Shown here piece by piece: positions 8,070 through 13,586 of a DNA stretch of 13,586 nucleotides; the first letter of the stretch is position 1; each line of letters starts with the position of its first letter. Below the pieces are notes generated by a model. The model was not told where the DNA came from and searched no databases. It saw nothing but the letters and a program-made list of their open reading frames with translations. The DNA comes from Desulfurococcales archaeon (GTDB lineage: Archaea; Thermoproteota; Thermoprotei_A; Sulfolobales; NBVN01), in NCBI GenBank assembly GCA_021160415.1, contig JAGHCP010000022.1, forward strand, positions 1-13,586. The letters are read 5' to 3'. A program made the position numbers and the translations under genes.

Positions 8070-8300
8070 AGCAACCGCAACCCCTACTAAAGCCGCACCT
8101 ATAGCCAGGAGAAGAATGCTGAACTCCTTAACCCTCATGCTCGCTACCCACTTACCTAACTTAATCAATCCGTAAATCCCGTATCCAGCGGCGACTACCG
8201 CTATGATGGTTATCCCTGCAAGAGCTAACCAGCTAGCAACGCCTGTAACTCTGAAGCTAGTAATAGCTGACCACAGACCGTATAGGACCTGCAACCCCAT
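8061..8300 (-). CDS. Small hydrophobic membrane protein of unknown function
   Basis: I do not recognise this 79-residue protein. It shows two strongly hydrophobic stretches, about residues 20-45 (ASWLALAGITIIAVVAAGYGIYGL) and 60-79 (ILLLAIGAALVGVAVALP), joined by a short basic loop (KLGKWVASMRVKEF), which suggests a two-helix membrane protein. Its stop overlaps the end of enolase by 9 nt on the opposite strand. It has its own likely promoter (T-run TTTTTTAAGG at 8336-8345) and GGTG shortly before the ATG. Overall composition, promoter and the lack of any competing gene support a real gene, but a function cannot be given. Confidence 0.65.
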   Translation of the reverse strand: MGLQVLYGLWSAITSFRVTGVASWLALAGITIIAVVAAGYGIYGLIKLGKWVASMRVKEFSILLLAIGAALVGVAVALP

Positions 8301-8335
8301 TTACCACACCGTTCTTGGTCTGCGATCTTCATTCC

Positions 8336-8345
8336 TTAAAAAAGG
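8336..8345 (-). promoter_or_regulatory. T-rich element: probable TATA box for the small membrane protein and possible sRNA terminator
   Basis: The minus strand reads CCTTTTTTAA, 18-27 nt beyond the C/D sRNA candidate and about 40 nt before the ATG of the 79-residue protein. A T6 run is the usual archaeal termination signal, while TTTTTTAA also fits a TATA box with a start near 8312. It may do both jobs. Confidence 0.4.
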
Positions 8346-8362
8346 AGTCCCACTTAGGCCGG

Positions 8363-8420
8363 GACGTCAGAACCCAGCCTCTAATCACTGGCTCATCGCT
8401 TTTAACCCTCATCATCCGTC
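8363..8420 (-). ncRNA. Candidate box C/D guide sRNA (2'-O-methylation guide)
   Basis: Read on the minus strand, the 58-nt element runs as follows: GACG (8420-8417), one G, box C ATGATGA (8415-8409), a 12-nt guide GGGTTAAAAGCG, D' ATGA (8396-8393), GCCA, C' GTGATTA (8388-8382), an 11-nt guide GAGGCTGGGTT, box D CTGA (8370-8367), CGTC (8366-8363). GACG pairs perfectly with CGTC, leaving the 3-nt bulge (G-A-U) of a kink-turn. In C'/D' the usual G-C pair is replaced by U (C' position 6) and A (D' position 1), which still pair. Size and spacing match archaeal C/D sRNAs, which bind L7Ae, Nop5 and fibrillarin. By the N+5 rule the guides would direct methylation of U in CGCUU and C in AACCC. I cannot name the target RNA. 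Detected by reading only. Confidence 0.72.
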
Positions 8421-8442
8421 ACAGACATCTACCCATACACTG

Positions 8443-8460
8443 TCTTAAAACATATTTTAA
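8443..8460. promoter_or_regulatory. AT-rich bidirectional promoter for the C/D sRNA (-) and Zn-ribbon gene (+)
   Basis: The block reads TCTTAAAACATATTTTAA. On the minus strand TTTTAAGA (8443-8450) is about 26 nt upstream of the sRNA start at 8420, the standard TATA-to-start distance. On the plus strand the same block is 33-50 nt upstream of ATG 8493, which would place transcript starts at about 8474-8483. Confidence 0.5.
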
Positions 8461-8492
8461 CTCGGTGAAGTGATTAGGTGGTGGAGAACTCC

Positions 8493-8789
8493 ATGAAATG
8501 TCCTAGATGCGGCACAGAAGTACAACCGCAAAAGACCTGGCAATTGGTTGCCCCACTTCCCGACGCTGACGGAAGAGTCACCATAATTGTTATGGGTTCC
8601 TTCAAATGCCCGAACTGCGGATACAGCTGGAGGCAGAAGATATCCACAATCAAAGTGGGTCCTGAAGGAGAGGTAGATCTTAACGCAACCAAGAAGAGAA
8701 AGAGAAAGAAGAAGGAGAAAGAAAAGAAGCCTGCTGGGAAGATCATCGAGGTTGACCTAAGTGATATCTATGAAGATGAAGAACTCTAG
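8493..8789 (+). CDS. Zn-ribbon protein with Lys-rich tract, function unknown
   Basis: I do not recognise a named family. The 98-residue product opens MKCPRCG and carries CPNCGYSW at 39-46, so Cys3, Cys6, Cys39 and Cys42 make a four-cysteine zinc ribbon. Residues 67-79 are a run of Lys/Arg/Glu (KKRKRKKKEKEKK), and the tail is acidic (DLSDIYEDEEL). The ribbon plus basic tract suggests nucleic-acid or ribosome contact, which is inference. Start: the frame is open to GTG at 8478 and 8481, but GGTGGTGGAG at 8478-8487 looks like a ribosome binding site 6 nt before ATG 8493, so I prefer that. If the message is leaderless, GTG 8478 (103 residues) is possible. Its 3' end overlaps the signal peptidase start by 29 nt, so the two are likely cotranscribed and translationally coupled. 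Confidence 0.75.
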   Translation: MKCPRCGTEVQPQKTWQLVAPLPDADGRVTIIVMGSFKCPNCGYSWRQKISTIKVGPEGEVDLNATKKRKRKKKEKEKKPAGKIIEVDLSDIYEDEEL

Positions 8790-9228
8790 CGATAAAATAG
8801 GGGTTGCTGTTGAAGCATTTCTCATCTTACTAATAATCTCCATAATCTTCCTTTCAGCTACTCGGATACTCATGTTCGCTGTCGTGGAAGGTAAATCCAT
8901 GGAGCCAGTGCTACAGACGGGGGACTTGGTATTCGTTTTGAAAGTTCCAACCTCATCAATACACGTGGGCGACGTGGTTGTCTACAGAAAGCCTTCAGGC
9001 GAATTTGTGATTCACCGCACCATAAAGATCCTTAACGTCGGGGATAAAGTCGTTCTTGTCACCAAGGGGGATAACAACTTAATACCTGACGGACAGGTGT
9101 CCTCCCAGTGGATTGTGGGTAAGGTTTTCAGCGTAGGGGCTAATGTAGTAAAGATCCCCGGAGTCGGGTACTTAACCCTATGCCTTAAGTCCGTTGCGTC
9201 AGACCTTCAGCACTCCCTCATTAAGTAG
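8761..9228 (+). CDS. Archaeal signal peptidase I (Sec11-like)
   Basis: This membrane protease removes signal peptides from proteins exported through Sec. The 155-residue product has one N-terminal membrane helix (about 14-40), then the catalytic serine in GKSMEP (Ser46), TGDLV (53-57), the VGDVVVYRKP strand, IHRTI with catalytic His85 in place of the bacterial Lys, and KGDNN (102-106) whose Asp104 fits the third catalytic residue of the Ser-His-Asp archaeal/ER type. The catalytic domain would face outward. The short length is normal for archaea. GTG 8761 is chosen because GAGGT lies 8 nt upstream (8748-8752); ATG 8770 and 8776 are alternatives. It overlaps the upstream Zn-ribbon gene by 29 nt and its last 22 nt overlap the end of the convergent topoisomerase gene. 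Confidence 0.92.
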   Translation: MISMKMKNSSDKIGVAVEAFLILLIISIIFLSATRILMFAVVEGKSMEPVLQTGDLVFVLKVPTSSIHVGDVVVYRKPSGEFVIHRTIKILNVGDKVVLVTKGDNNLIPDGQVSSQWIVGKVFSVGANVVKIPGVGYLTLCLKSVASDLQHSLIK

Positions 9229-11228
9229 GAAGCTATCTCCTTGGCAAGCTTCCCTGTCTTCGAACTCTTAATTATAGATCTAAGATATTTGCAAAAACCT
9301 ACGCCGCTTCTCTCCTTCCACAAACTATACCTCGAGATCACGTTCCTATATGCCCTTAGGTGAAGCCCACATAGGGGAACACCGTCATCTGTGCTTCCTT
9401 CGGCAAGCCTTCCACATATTGCGCATTTCCTCCCCTTAATACCTCTGCCCAGAACTTCGTGGAGGTAGGTAGCTTCCTCCGATCTGTATTTCTTTATCAA
9501 ATCTTTAACCTCCTCTAACCTCGGTCTGAGGTACTCCACGGCTTCCTTAACTACTTCCTTTCTAGCCATTTTCCCTGCCTTAACCATCTCAAGCTTCTCC
9601 TCAAATGACCTCGTAAGGTTTACAGAAACTATCTCGTTGAAGAATCTCCCAAGAAGCGAAGCTACCTCACTTCCTAACTCAGTCACCTCTACTCCATTAC
9701 TGCCTTGCTTCAGGTAGCCTCTCTTGAAGAGAACCTCAAGAATGTCAGCGCGGGTTGCCTCCGTCCCTATGTCGACGGACTCCATCCACTTAAGCAATGT
9801 GACTTTGGTGTACTTGGGGGGTGGGACACTATATTTCCTAACAACCTTCACTGAGGCTATCGAGATTCTCTCACCTTCTCTTAACCTAGGCACTTCTTTC
9901 TGCCTTAAGTTAATGAAGCGGTAGACCTCAGTCCATCCAGGGTTTACTATGAAGCCTCCCTTAAGCGAGAACCTGTAATCACCAACCCTTAGCTCATAGG
10001 TCGTATATGACATTTTCGCTGCCGGGCCGAAGGCCGCTAAGTAGCGCCTCACTATCAAGTCGTAAAGTCTCCATTCCCTCCTAGACAGTTTTCTGTTGGG
10101 TGTATAACCCGTTGGATATATTGCTGGATGTGCTGGGTCAACTTTCTTTCCTGAGGCAGGTCTTAATTCTGCCATACTTAGAATCTTCCTGCAGTATCCT
10201 TGATACACGTTTATCCTTGAAAGACCTTCCACTATCTTCCTATTGTTTAAGGAGGGAGGTAATCTCTGCGAATTGGTTCTGGGGTAAGATATGAGGGAGT
10301 TTAGATACAATCCTTCAGCAATCCTCAGGGTTTGTGAGGGCGATAGCCCTAAAACCCTGGACGCCTCCGTCTGGAGGTCGGGGAGATTGAAGGGAGGTGG
10401 AGGCCTTAAACTCTTAGGCTCTTCTTTAACGCTAACGACTTGTGCCTCCCCCGCTCTGCGTAAGTACTTAGCAATCCTGATTGAGTCCTCCCTTGTGAGA
10501 GGGGGTGCAAATTCGTTCGTAAGCTTAAACTTCTTTCCATTCACTTCAACCCATACATCAAGGGTGAAGTAAATTTCCGGAACAAAAGTGCTCCTCTCAT
10601 TCTGCCTTTTAAGAGCTTCCATTAATGTAGGTGATTGAACCCTACCCGCACTTAACACGTACCTTTTCCCGGTGACCGCCTTGAAGATCTCCATAAGTGC
10701 CCTGCTGACGTTTATCCCCCAAATCCAATCTAGCTCATGTCTGCACAGACCTGCTTCAATCATCCCGGTGTCAAGAGGTGATACCTTCTTGAAAGCTGCA
10801 CTGAGGTCTTCAGGGGTTAGTGATGAGAACTTAACTCTGTAGGCTCTCTTCTCGTCACCCAAGAACCTAATTATTAAATATCCTATCACTGAGCCTTCAA
10901 TATCGTAGTCACAGGCATTGATGTAGGCTGTGGCTGATTTGCTTAGCTTAGAGATAAGTGTTAGGAATTTCCTCGTATACGCCGCCCCTCTTTCAACCTC
11001 ATACCTAGGTGCCCACTCATACTCAAACACTGGGTATCCTGGGGATCTCGGCTTTAGTGAATACAGGTGCCCAGCTGCTGGAGCTATGTAGGCTTTAGCG
11101 CCATTCAACCTTCCGATCCAGAAAGGCACACCGCTCTTACCGCCAGCTTTTTTGAAGCGTAGTGCGTAAGCAATCTTGGCGGCGGCCTTAGGCTTCTCAG
11201 CTATTATGAGGTATACATCAGCAGACAT
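9207..11228 (-). CDS. Type IA DNA topoisomerase (crenarchaeal topoisomerase III)
   Basis: This enzyme cuts and passes single DNA strands to relax or decatenate DNA, forming a 5'-phosphotyrosine link. 673 residues, close to Sulfolobus topo III. The N-terminal TOPRIM domain shows IIAEKP (8-13) and ACDYDIEGS (105-113), whose DxDxEG acidic residues bind Mg. SAGRVQSPT (193-201) is a family signature, and SYPRTNS gives active-site Tyr315. The C-terminus carries a zinc-finger-like CAICG...C-x2-H (KCAICGRL, then LCGLH) and a basic helical tail. No helicase part is present, so it is not reverse gyrase. Start: ATG 11228 with GGTG 6 nt upstream; GTG 11237 is an alternative, 4 nt from a GAGGT that overlaps the stop of the M50 gene. 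It ends the rpo6-M50-topoisomerase run. Confidence 0.93.
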   Translation of the reverse strand: MSADVYLIIAEKPKAAAKIAYALRFKKAGGKSGVPFWIGRLNGAKAYIAPAAGHLYSLKPRSPGYPVFEYEWAPRYEVERGAAYTRKFLTLISKLSKSATAYINACDYDIEGSVIGYLIIRFLGDEKRAYRVKFSSLTPEDLSAAFKKVSPLDTGMIEAGLCRHELDWIWGINVSRALMEIFKAVTGKRYVLSAGRVQSPTLMEALKRQNERSTFVPEIYFTLDVWVEVNGKKFKLTNEFAPPLTREDSIRIAKYLRRAGEAQVVSVKEEPKSLRPPPPFNLPDLQTEASRVLGLSPSQTLRIAEGLYLNSLISYPRTNSQRLPPSLNNRKIVEGLSRINVYQGYCRKILSMAELRPASGKKVDPAHPAIYPTGYTPNRKLSRREWRLYDLIVRRYLAAFGPAAKMSYTTYELRVGDYRFSLKGGFIVNPGWTEVYRFINLRQKEVPRLREGERISIASVKVVRKYSVPPPKYTKVTLLKWMESVDIGTEATRADILEVLFKRGYLKQGSNGVEVTELGSEVASLLGRFFNEIVSVNLTRSFEEKLEMVKAGKMARKEVVKEAVEYLRPRLEEVKDLIKKYRSEEATYLHEVLGRGIKGRKCAICGRLAEGSTDDGVPLCGLHLRAYRNVISRYSLWKERSGVGFCKYLRSIIKSSKTGKLAKEIASYLMREC

Positions 11229-11244
11229 AAGCGACACCGATACC

Positions 11245-12357
11245 TCAGGTTATCACCGGGAACGTCAGCACAAGAAGAAGAACATAAATACCTGCGTATT
11301 TCGCTTTTTCCCTATTATCTAGGCTTGATAAGAGGTTCGCAGTTCCGAGATGAGGCCTCATTCCTGAAAGGATCCATGCCAGCACAACGAAAAATGCTAG
11401 CCAACCCATGCTAGGAGCCACAAACGAATAGATTATTGCTAAAGCAGAGACGCCTATTGAAGCCCAGTAATGGGTTCTCATTGAGGTTAAGGCACGAAAT
11501 ACGTGGCCTCCATCCAGCTGACCAATTGGTAATAGATTCGCGAAGTGTATAAGGAGGATAAGATAAGCAGCCTCCGCCGCAGGGTTCATCAAAGTAGTGA
11601 ATCCCTCGGGAGATGGGCGAAGCTGTGATATGATCAGGGCTGATAGCGGGGCCACACTCACAGGTGCGAGTAACCCTTTTGAAACACCTGCTTGCACCGC
11701 ACTCATGGGTATAGTGGGGGAAAAGCTATAGGACAAACCAAAAACAACAATAGACAGCGAAACACCGACCAGCGGCCCAGAAAGCCCTAACTTCAGGAGA
11801 TCCCGTAGACTCTTAGGTAGGTACCTCATAAGCATTATCGCCCCGAAGGTTCCTAAAGGTGACACCACAGGAGCAGGTATAGGGAAGGGAAAAGATGAAG
11901 GAACACGTCCTCTACGGGCCTCTATGTAGTGCCCTAACTCATGAAGGAACAGGGGGGTGAGGACAGCCAATGTGAAGAGAATCACGTTGAAGCCCGTTGA
12001 TCCGTAAGACGTCGTAGAACCTACGAGGCCAAGAACCTTATTATATGCTTGAACGCTCAGGTAGCCAGTATACATAACTGAAGCAATGGTTACTGCGAAG
12101 AGTGCAAAAACAATTTTCCCGCTGAACCCTCTTCTACTGGCCTTTTTAGTTACTTTAAGTACTGTATCTTCGCCCTCCTTAACCAAAAGAGGGTAATGTC
12201 CCTCACGGGTCATTACTTCGTATATCTTTGAGAATCTCTCGCTTACGTCTGGATAGTGATCTACGATTAGATAGGTGAGCGTGTTTTCATCTTCACTATA
12301 CAGAACAGCTCTTGGGAAGTACTGATTTACAACTGCGTTTAAATCCTCCTTCCTCAT
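11245..12357 (-). CDS. M50 family site-2-type intramembrane metalloprotease
   Basis: A polytopic membrane zinc protease of 370 residues that by family cuts membrane-embedded substrates such as anchored regulators; its substrate here is unknown. A soluble alpha/beta domain (about 1-75) precedes the membrane part. LFLHELGHYIEARRG (137-150) gives the zinc ligands His139 and His143 and catalytic Glu140. The second motif NLLPIGQLDGGH (274-285) gives Asp282 as third ligand. PFPIPAPVVSPLGTFGAI (157-174) and LGLSGPLVG (190-198) resemble the archaeal/chloroplast EGY-like branch. At least six hydrophobic stretches are visible (about 82-102, 122-138, 193-212, 260-275 and two near the C-terminus). It follows rpo6 by 12 nt and precedes the topoisomerase by 7-16 nt, so the three are probably one transcript. 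Confidence 0.92.
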   Translation of the reverse strand: MRKEDLNAVVNQYFPRAVLYSEDENTLTYLIVDHYPDVSERFSKIYEVMTREGHYPLLVKEGEDTVLKVTKKASRRGFSGKIVFALFAVTIASVMYTGYLSVQAYNKVLGLVGSTTSYGSTGFNVILFTLAVLTPLFLHELGHYIEARRGRVPSSFPFPIPAPVVSPLGTFGAIMLMRYLPKSLRDLLKLGLSGPLVGVSLSIVVFGLSYSFSPTIPMSAVQAGVSKGLLAPVSVAPLSALIISQLRPSPEGFTTLMNPAAEAAYLILLIHFANLLPIGQLDGGHVFRALTSMRTHYWASIGVSALAIIYSFVAPSMGWLAFFVVLAWILSGMRPHLGTANLLSSLDNREKAKYAGIYVLLLVLTFPVIT

Positions 12358-12369
12358 CGGGATAGCCCT

Positions 12370-12675
12370 TCATATCTCAACGAAACCGAACAGCTTTTTC
12401 TCGAGCTCTATTAGCTTAGACACGGGGATAAGCTCCTTCTCCCCATTCGGGAGGGACCTAACAAGCGTGAACGGTAGAACCCCCTTCTTAAGCTCTTCCT
12501 TGGCTATCTCAACAGAATCCTTGGGTAGGTTGGAAACATCAACCAAGGGGAAAGCGCCAAGCTCTAACTGAAGAGCTCTAGCCGCTATAACCCTTGCTTT
12601 CTCGTAACGCGTTAGTCTCGGTGGTCCCGTCCTAACCCCTGTTTCTTTAATTAAGCTGATGATGTCCTTCCCCAT
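12370..12675 (-). CDS. rpo6: DNA-directed RNA polymerase subunit Rpo6 (RpoK)
   Basis: The archaeal counterpart of eukaryotic RPB6 and bacterial omega, a small subunit that clamps the largest RNA polymerase subunit and helps assembly. In 101 residues it has the family core LTRYEKARVIAARALQLELGA (about 21-41, written here in two parts: LTRYEKARVIAARAL, QLELGA), then PLVDV, AKEELKKGVLPFTLVR (about 77-92) and the closing LPNGEKELIPV strand. Length is typical. ATG 12675 is the only sensible start. The Shine-Dalgarno match is weak (GGGATTGAAGT). It leads the run with the M50 protease and topoisomerase. Confidence 0.94.
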   Translation of the reverse strand: MGKDIISLIKETGVRTGPPRLTRYEKARVIAARALQLELGAFPLVDVSNLPKDSVEIAKEELKKGVLPFTLVRSLPNGEKELIPVSKLIELEKKLFGFVEI

Positions 12676-12710
12676 ACTTCAATCCCTAACCACAATCCTT
12701 GAGGAGAGAG

Positions 12711-12722
12711 GTAATTAAGTTT
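12711..12722 (-). promoter_or_regulatory. Probable TATA box of the rpo6 promoter
   Basis: The minus strand reads AAACTTAATTAC, centred about 41 nt before the rpo6 ATG. The transcript would start near 12690. Assigned by eye; the rest of the 133-nt gap between rpo6 and the thermosome gene shows no gene or RNA that I can support. Confidence 0.4.
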
Positions 12723-12795
12723 TGAGCATGCCCTAAGACCTAACACTAGGATTAAGGGATGCTTACTTACCTACTGCTTTCATAATTCGTTTTTC

Positions 12796-12801
12796 AAAAA
12801 A
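12796..12801 (-). terminator. T-run terminator after the thermosome gene
   Basis: Seven bases after the thermosome TAA (12811-12809) the minus strand reads CCCTTTTTTGAAAAACG, a T6 tract typical of archaeal intrinsic termination. No strong hairpin precedes it, as is usual for archaea. Confidence 0.5.
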
Positions 12802-12808
12802 GGGAGGA

Positions 12809-13123
12809 TTAATCAAAGCCTCCTCCGAATTCCCCACTTGGACCTTCTTTACCGCCCTTTTCTTCCTTCTTGGTTGGCGTCGCAGCTATTACATCATCCA
12901 CCTTCAGAACAGCAGCAGCTGCCTCTGCAGCCGCCTTAATGACCTGCTTCTTCACTATCACTGGGTCAATCACGTTAACCTTGGTTATATCCTCAACGAT
13001 CTTGCCGTTCAGTACGTCAATACCAGCGTTGATCTTGCCCTGGCTGTGCAGACTCCGGAGCTCCATTAAAGCTTCTATAGGGTCAAGCCCTGCCGTCTGA
13101 GCTAACACAGCCACTATCTCCTC
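12809..13123 (-). CDS. Thermosome subunit, C-terminal part downstream of the in-frame TAG
   Basis: This is the rest of the equatorial domain in the same frame as the upstream part. It shows GLDPIEALMELRSLHSQGK, GIDVLNGKIVED (nucleotide-binding region), VIDPVIVKKQVIKAA, VLKVDDVIAA and a Gly/Glu/Lys-rich tail ending GEFGGGFD, all typical of crenarchaeal thermosome C-termini. Apart from the TAG it looks fully intact, with no frameshift or drift. If translated alone it could begin at GTG 13114, which has GGAGG 5 nt upstream and gives 101 residues. That ribosome binding site is also what Leu-Glu-Glu codons in this helix would give by chance, so it is not proof of a split gene. Confidence 0.85.
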   Translation of the reverse strand, partial: EEIVAVLAQTAGLDPIEALMELRSLHSQGKINAGIDVLNGKIVEDITKVNVIDPVIVKKQVIKAAAEAAAAVLKVDDVIAATPTKKEEKGGKEGPSGEFGGGFD

Positions 13124-13126
13124 CTA
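13124..13126 (-). other. In-frame TAG codon within the thermosome coding sequence
   Basis: The minus strand reads GCG GAC GCC TAG GAG GAG ATA. The family sequence at this place is FADALEEI, so TAG takes the place of a Leu codon. A single T-to-A change from TTG would make it. TAG works as a normal stop for two other genes here (Zn-ribbon and signal peptidase). Confidence 0.9.
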
Positions 13127-13586
13127 GGCGTCCGCGAAAGCCTGTATAGCCAGTTGCTCCTTACCGCCAACGCTCTCAGCCCACTTCCTAAGCCTCAGAG
13201 CCAGCTCTATCTCTACAGCACCGCCTCCCGGAACCATCTTGGGATCTCTGAGTATGTTCCTGACGGAGTGTAGGGCGTCGTGGAATGATCTCTCAGTGTC
13301 ATCAAGCACCATATCACTGGATCCACGGATTAGTATAGTGACGGCCTTCGGGTTCTTGCATCCTTCGATGAACACCATCTTGTCGTTGCCGACCTTCCTC
13401 TCCTCCACTATTTCGGCGTAGCCTAGGTCCTCAGGAGTGAGATCCCTTATGCTGGTAACTATCTTCCCTCCTGTTGCTCTTTCTAGTTTCTCCATGTCTG
13501 ATCTCTTAACCCTTCTGACAGCCAGTATGCCTTTCTTGGCTAGGAAGTGCTGCGCCACATCATCAATACCCTTCTGACAAATAACC
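13124..13586 (-). CDS. Thermosome (group II chaperonin) subunit, internal part, ending at an in-frame TAG
   Basis: The reading frame enters from beyond the right edge (VICQKGIDDVAQHFLAKKGILAVRRV) and matches the thermosome/CCT chaperonin, which folds proteins with ATP in a double-ring cage. Visible parts are apical and intermediate domain strands, EERKVG, the nucleotide-loop NPKAVTILIRGSSDMVLDDTERSFHDALHSVR (shown in family order) with the ATPase Asp in HDAL, and VPGGGAVEIEL. It then reads AIQAFADA followed by TAG at 13126-13124. The next codons in the same frame continue the family sequence without loss (EEIVAVLAQTAGLDPIEAL). So the gene is either truly interrupted or read through. The 5' part with the GDGTTT motif is outside the window. 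GTG 13558 is an internal codon, not the start. Confidence 0.9.
   Translation of the reverse strand, partial: VICQKGIDDVAQHFLAKKGILAVRRVKRSDMEKLERATGGKIVTSIRDLTPEDLGYAEIVEERKVGNDKMVFIEGCKNPKAVTILIRGSSDMVLDDTERSFHDALHSVRNILRDPKMVPGGGAVEIELALRLRKWAESVGGKEQLAIQAFADA

Noticed and set aside
8203..8448. Plus-strand open frame across the 8301-8477 intergenic region
   Set aside because: It runs opposite the membrane protein and the sRNA candidate, has no recognisable domain, and its composition is unlike the neighbouring proteins.
8787..8789. Genome-wide reading of TAG as an amino acid
   Set aside because: TAG ends the Zn-ribbon gene at its expected place and ends signal peptidase at 9226-9228, where reading on would add a long unrelated tail. 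At most the thermosome TAG is a special case.
12676..12808. ncRNA in the gap between rpo6 and the thermosome gene
   Set aside because: No C/D boxes, no tRNA-like cloverleaf and no long stem; only promoter-like and T-run signals are seen.

Overview
The window looks like a stretch of the chromosome of a hyperthermophilic archaeon of the Thermoproteota (Crenarchaeota), most like the Desulfurococcales/Sulfolobales side. The evidence is a full CdvA-CdvB-CdvC (ESCRT-III/Vps4) division cluster, a thermosome subunit, archaeal RNA polymerase subunit Rpo6, a two-CxxC protein disulfide oxidoreductase, a Sec11-like signal peptidase, TATA-type promoters and a box C/D sRNA candidate. CdvB and CdvC argue against Thermoproteales. 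I cannot name the species. Genes are tightly packed, there is no gap over 300 bases, and I see no mobile element, CRISPR array, tRNA or rRNA.

Layout: (1) 1-291 (+), the C-terminal end of a PPP-family Ser/Thr protein phosphatase. (2) 350-1129 (+), protein disulfide oxidoreductase, converging on (3) 1147-3735 (-), an adenosylcobalamin-type (class II) ribonucleotide reductase with an N-terminal ATP cone and a C-terminal CxxC tail. (4) 3893-6671 (-), cdvA, cdvB and cdvC in order, the cell division machinery. (5) 6789-8069 (+), enolase, divergent from cdvA, its 3' end overlapping a small two-helix membrane protein at 8061-8300 (-). (6) 8301-8492, an intergenic region with a convincing box C/D sRNA candidate on the minus strand. 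(7) 8493-9228 (+), a Zn-ribbon/Lys-rich protein overlapping a signal peptidase I gene. (8) 9207-12675 (-), a compact rpo6 - M50 site-2 protease - topoisomerase IA (topo III) run. (9) 12809-13586 (-), a thermosome (group II chaperonin) subunit that enters from beyond the right edge and carries an in-frame TAG.

Most of this is housekeeping. The two items most worth a second look are the amber codon inside an otherwise well conserved thermosome reading frame, at a position where the family normally has Leu, and the C/D sRNA candidate at 8363-8420. The sRNA has a terminal stem, a 3-nt kink-turn bulge, boxes C/D and C'/D' with an apparent A-U compensating pair, and guides of 12 and 11 nt. I did not find a clearly new multi-gene system; the cdv cluster is a known one.
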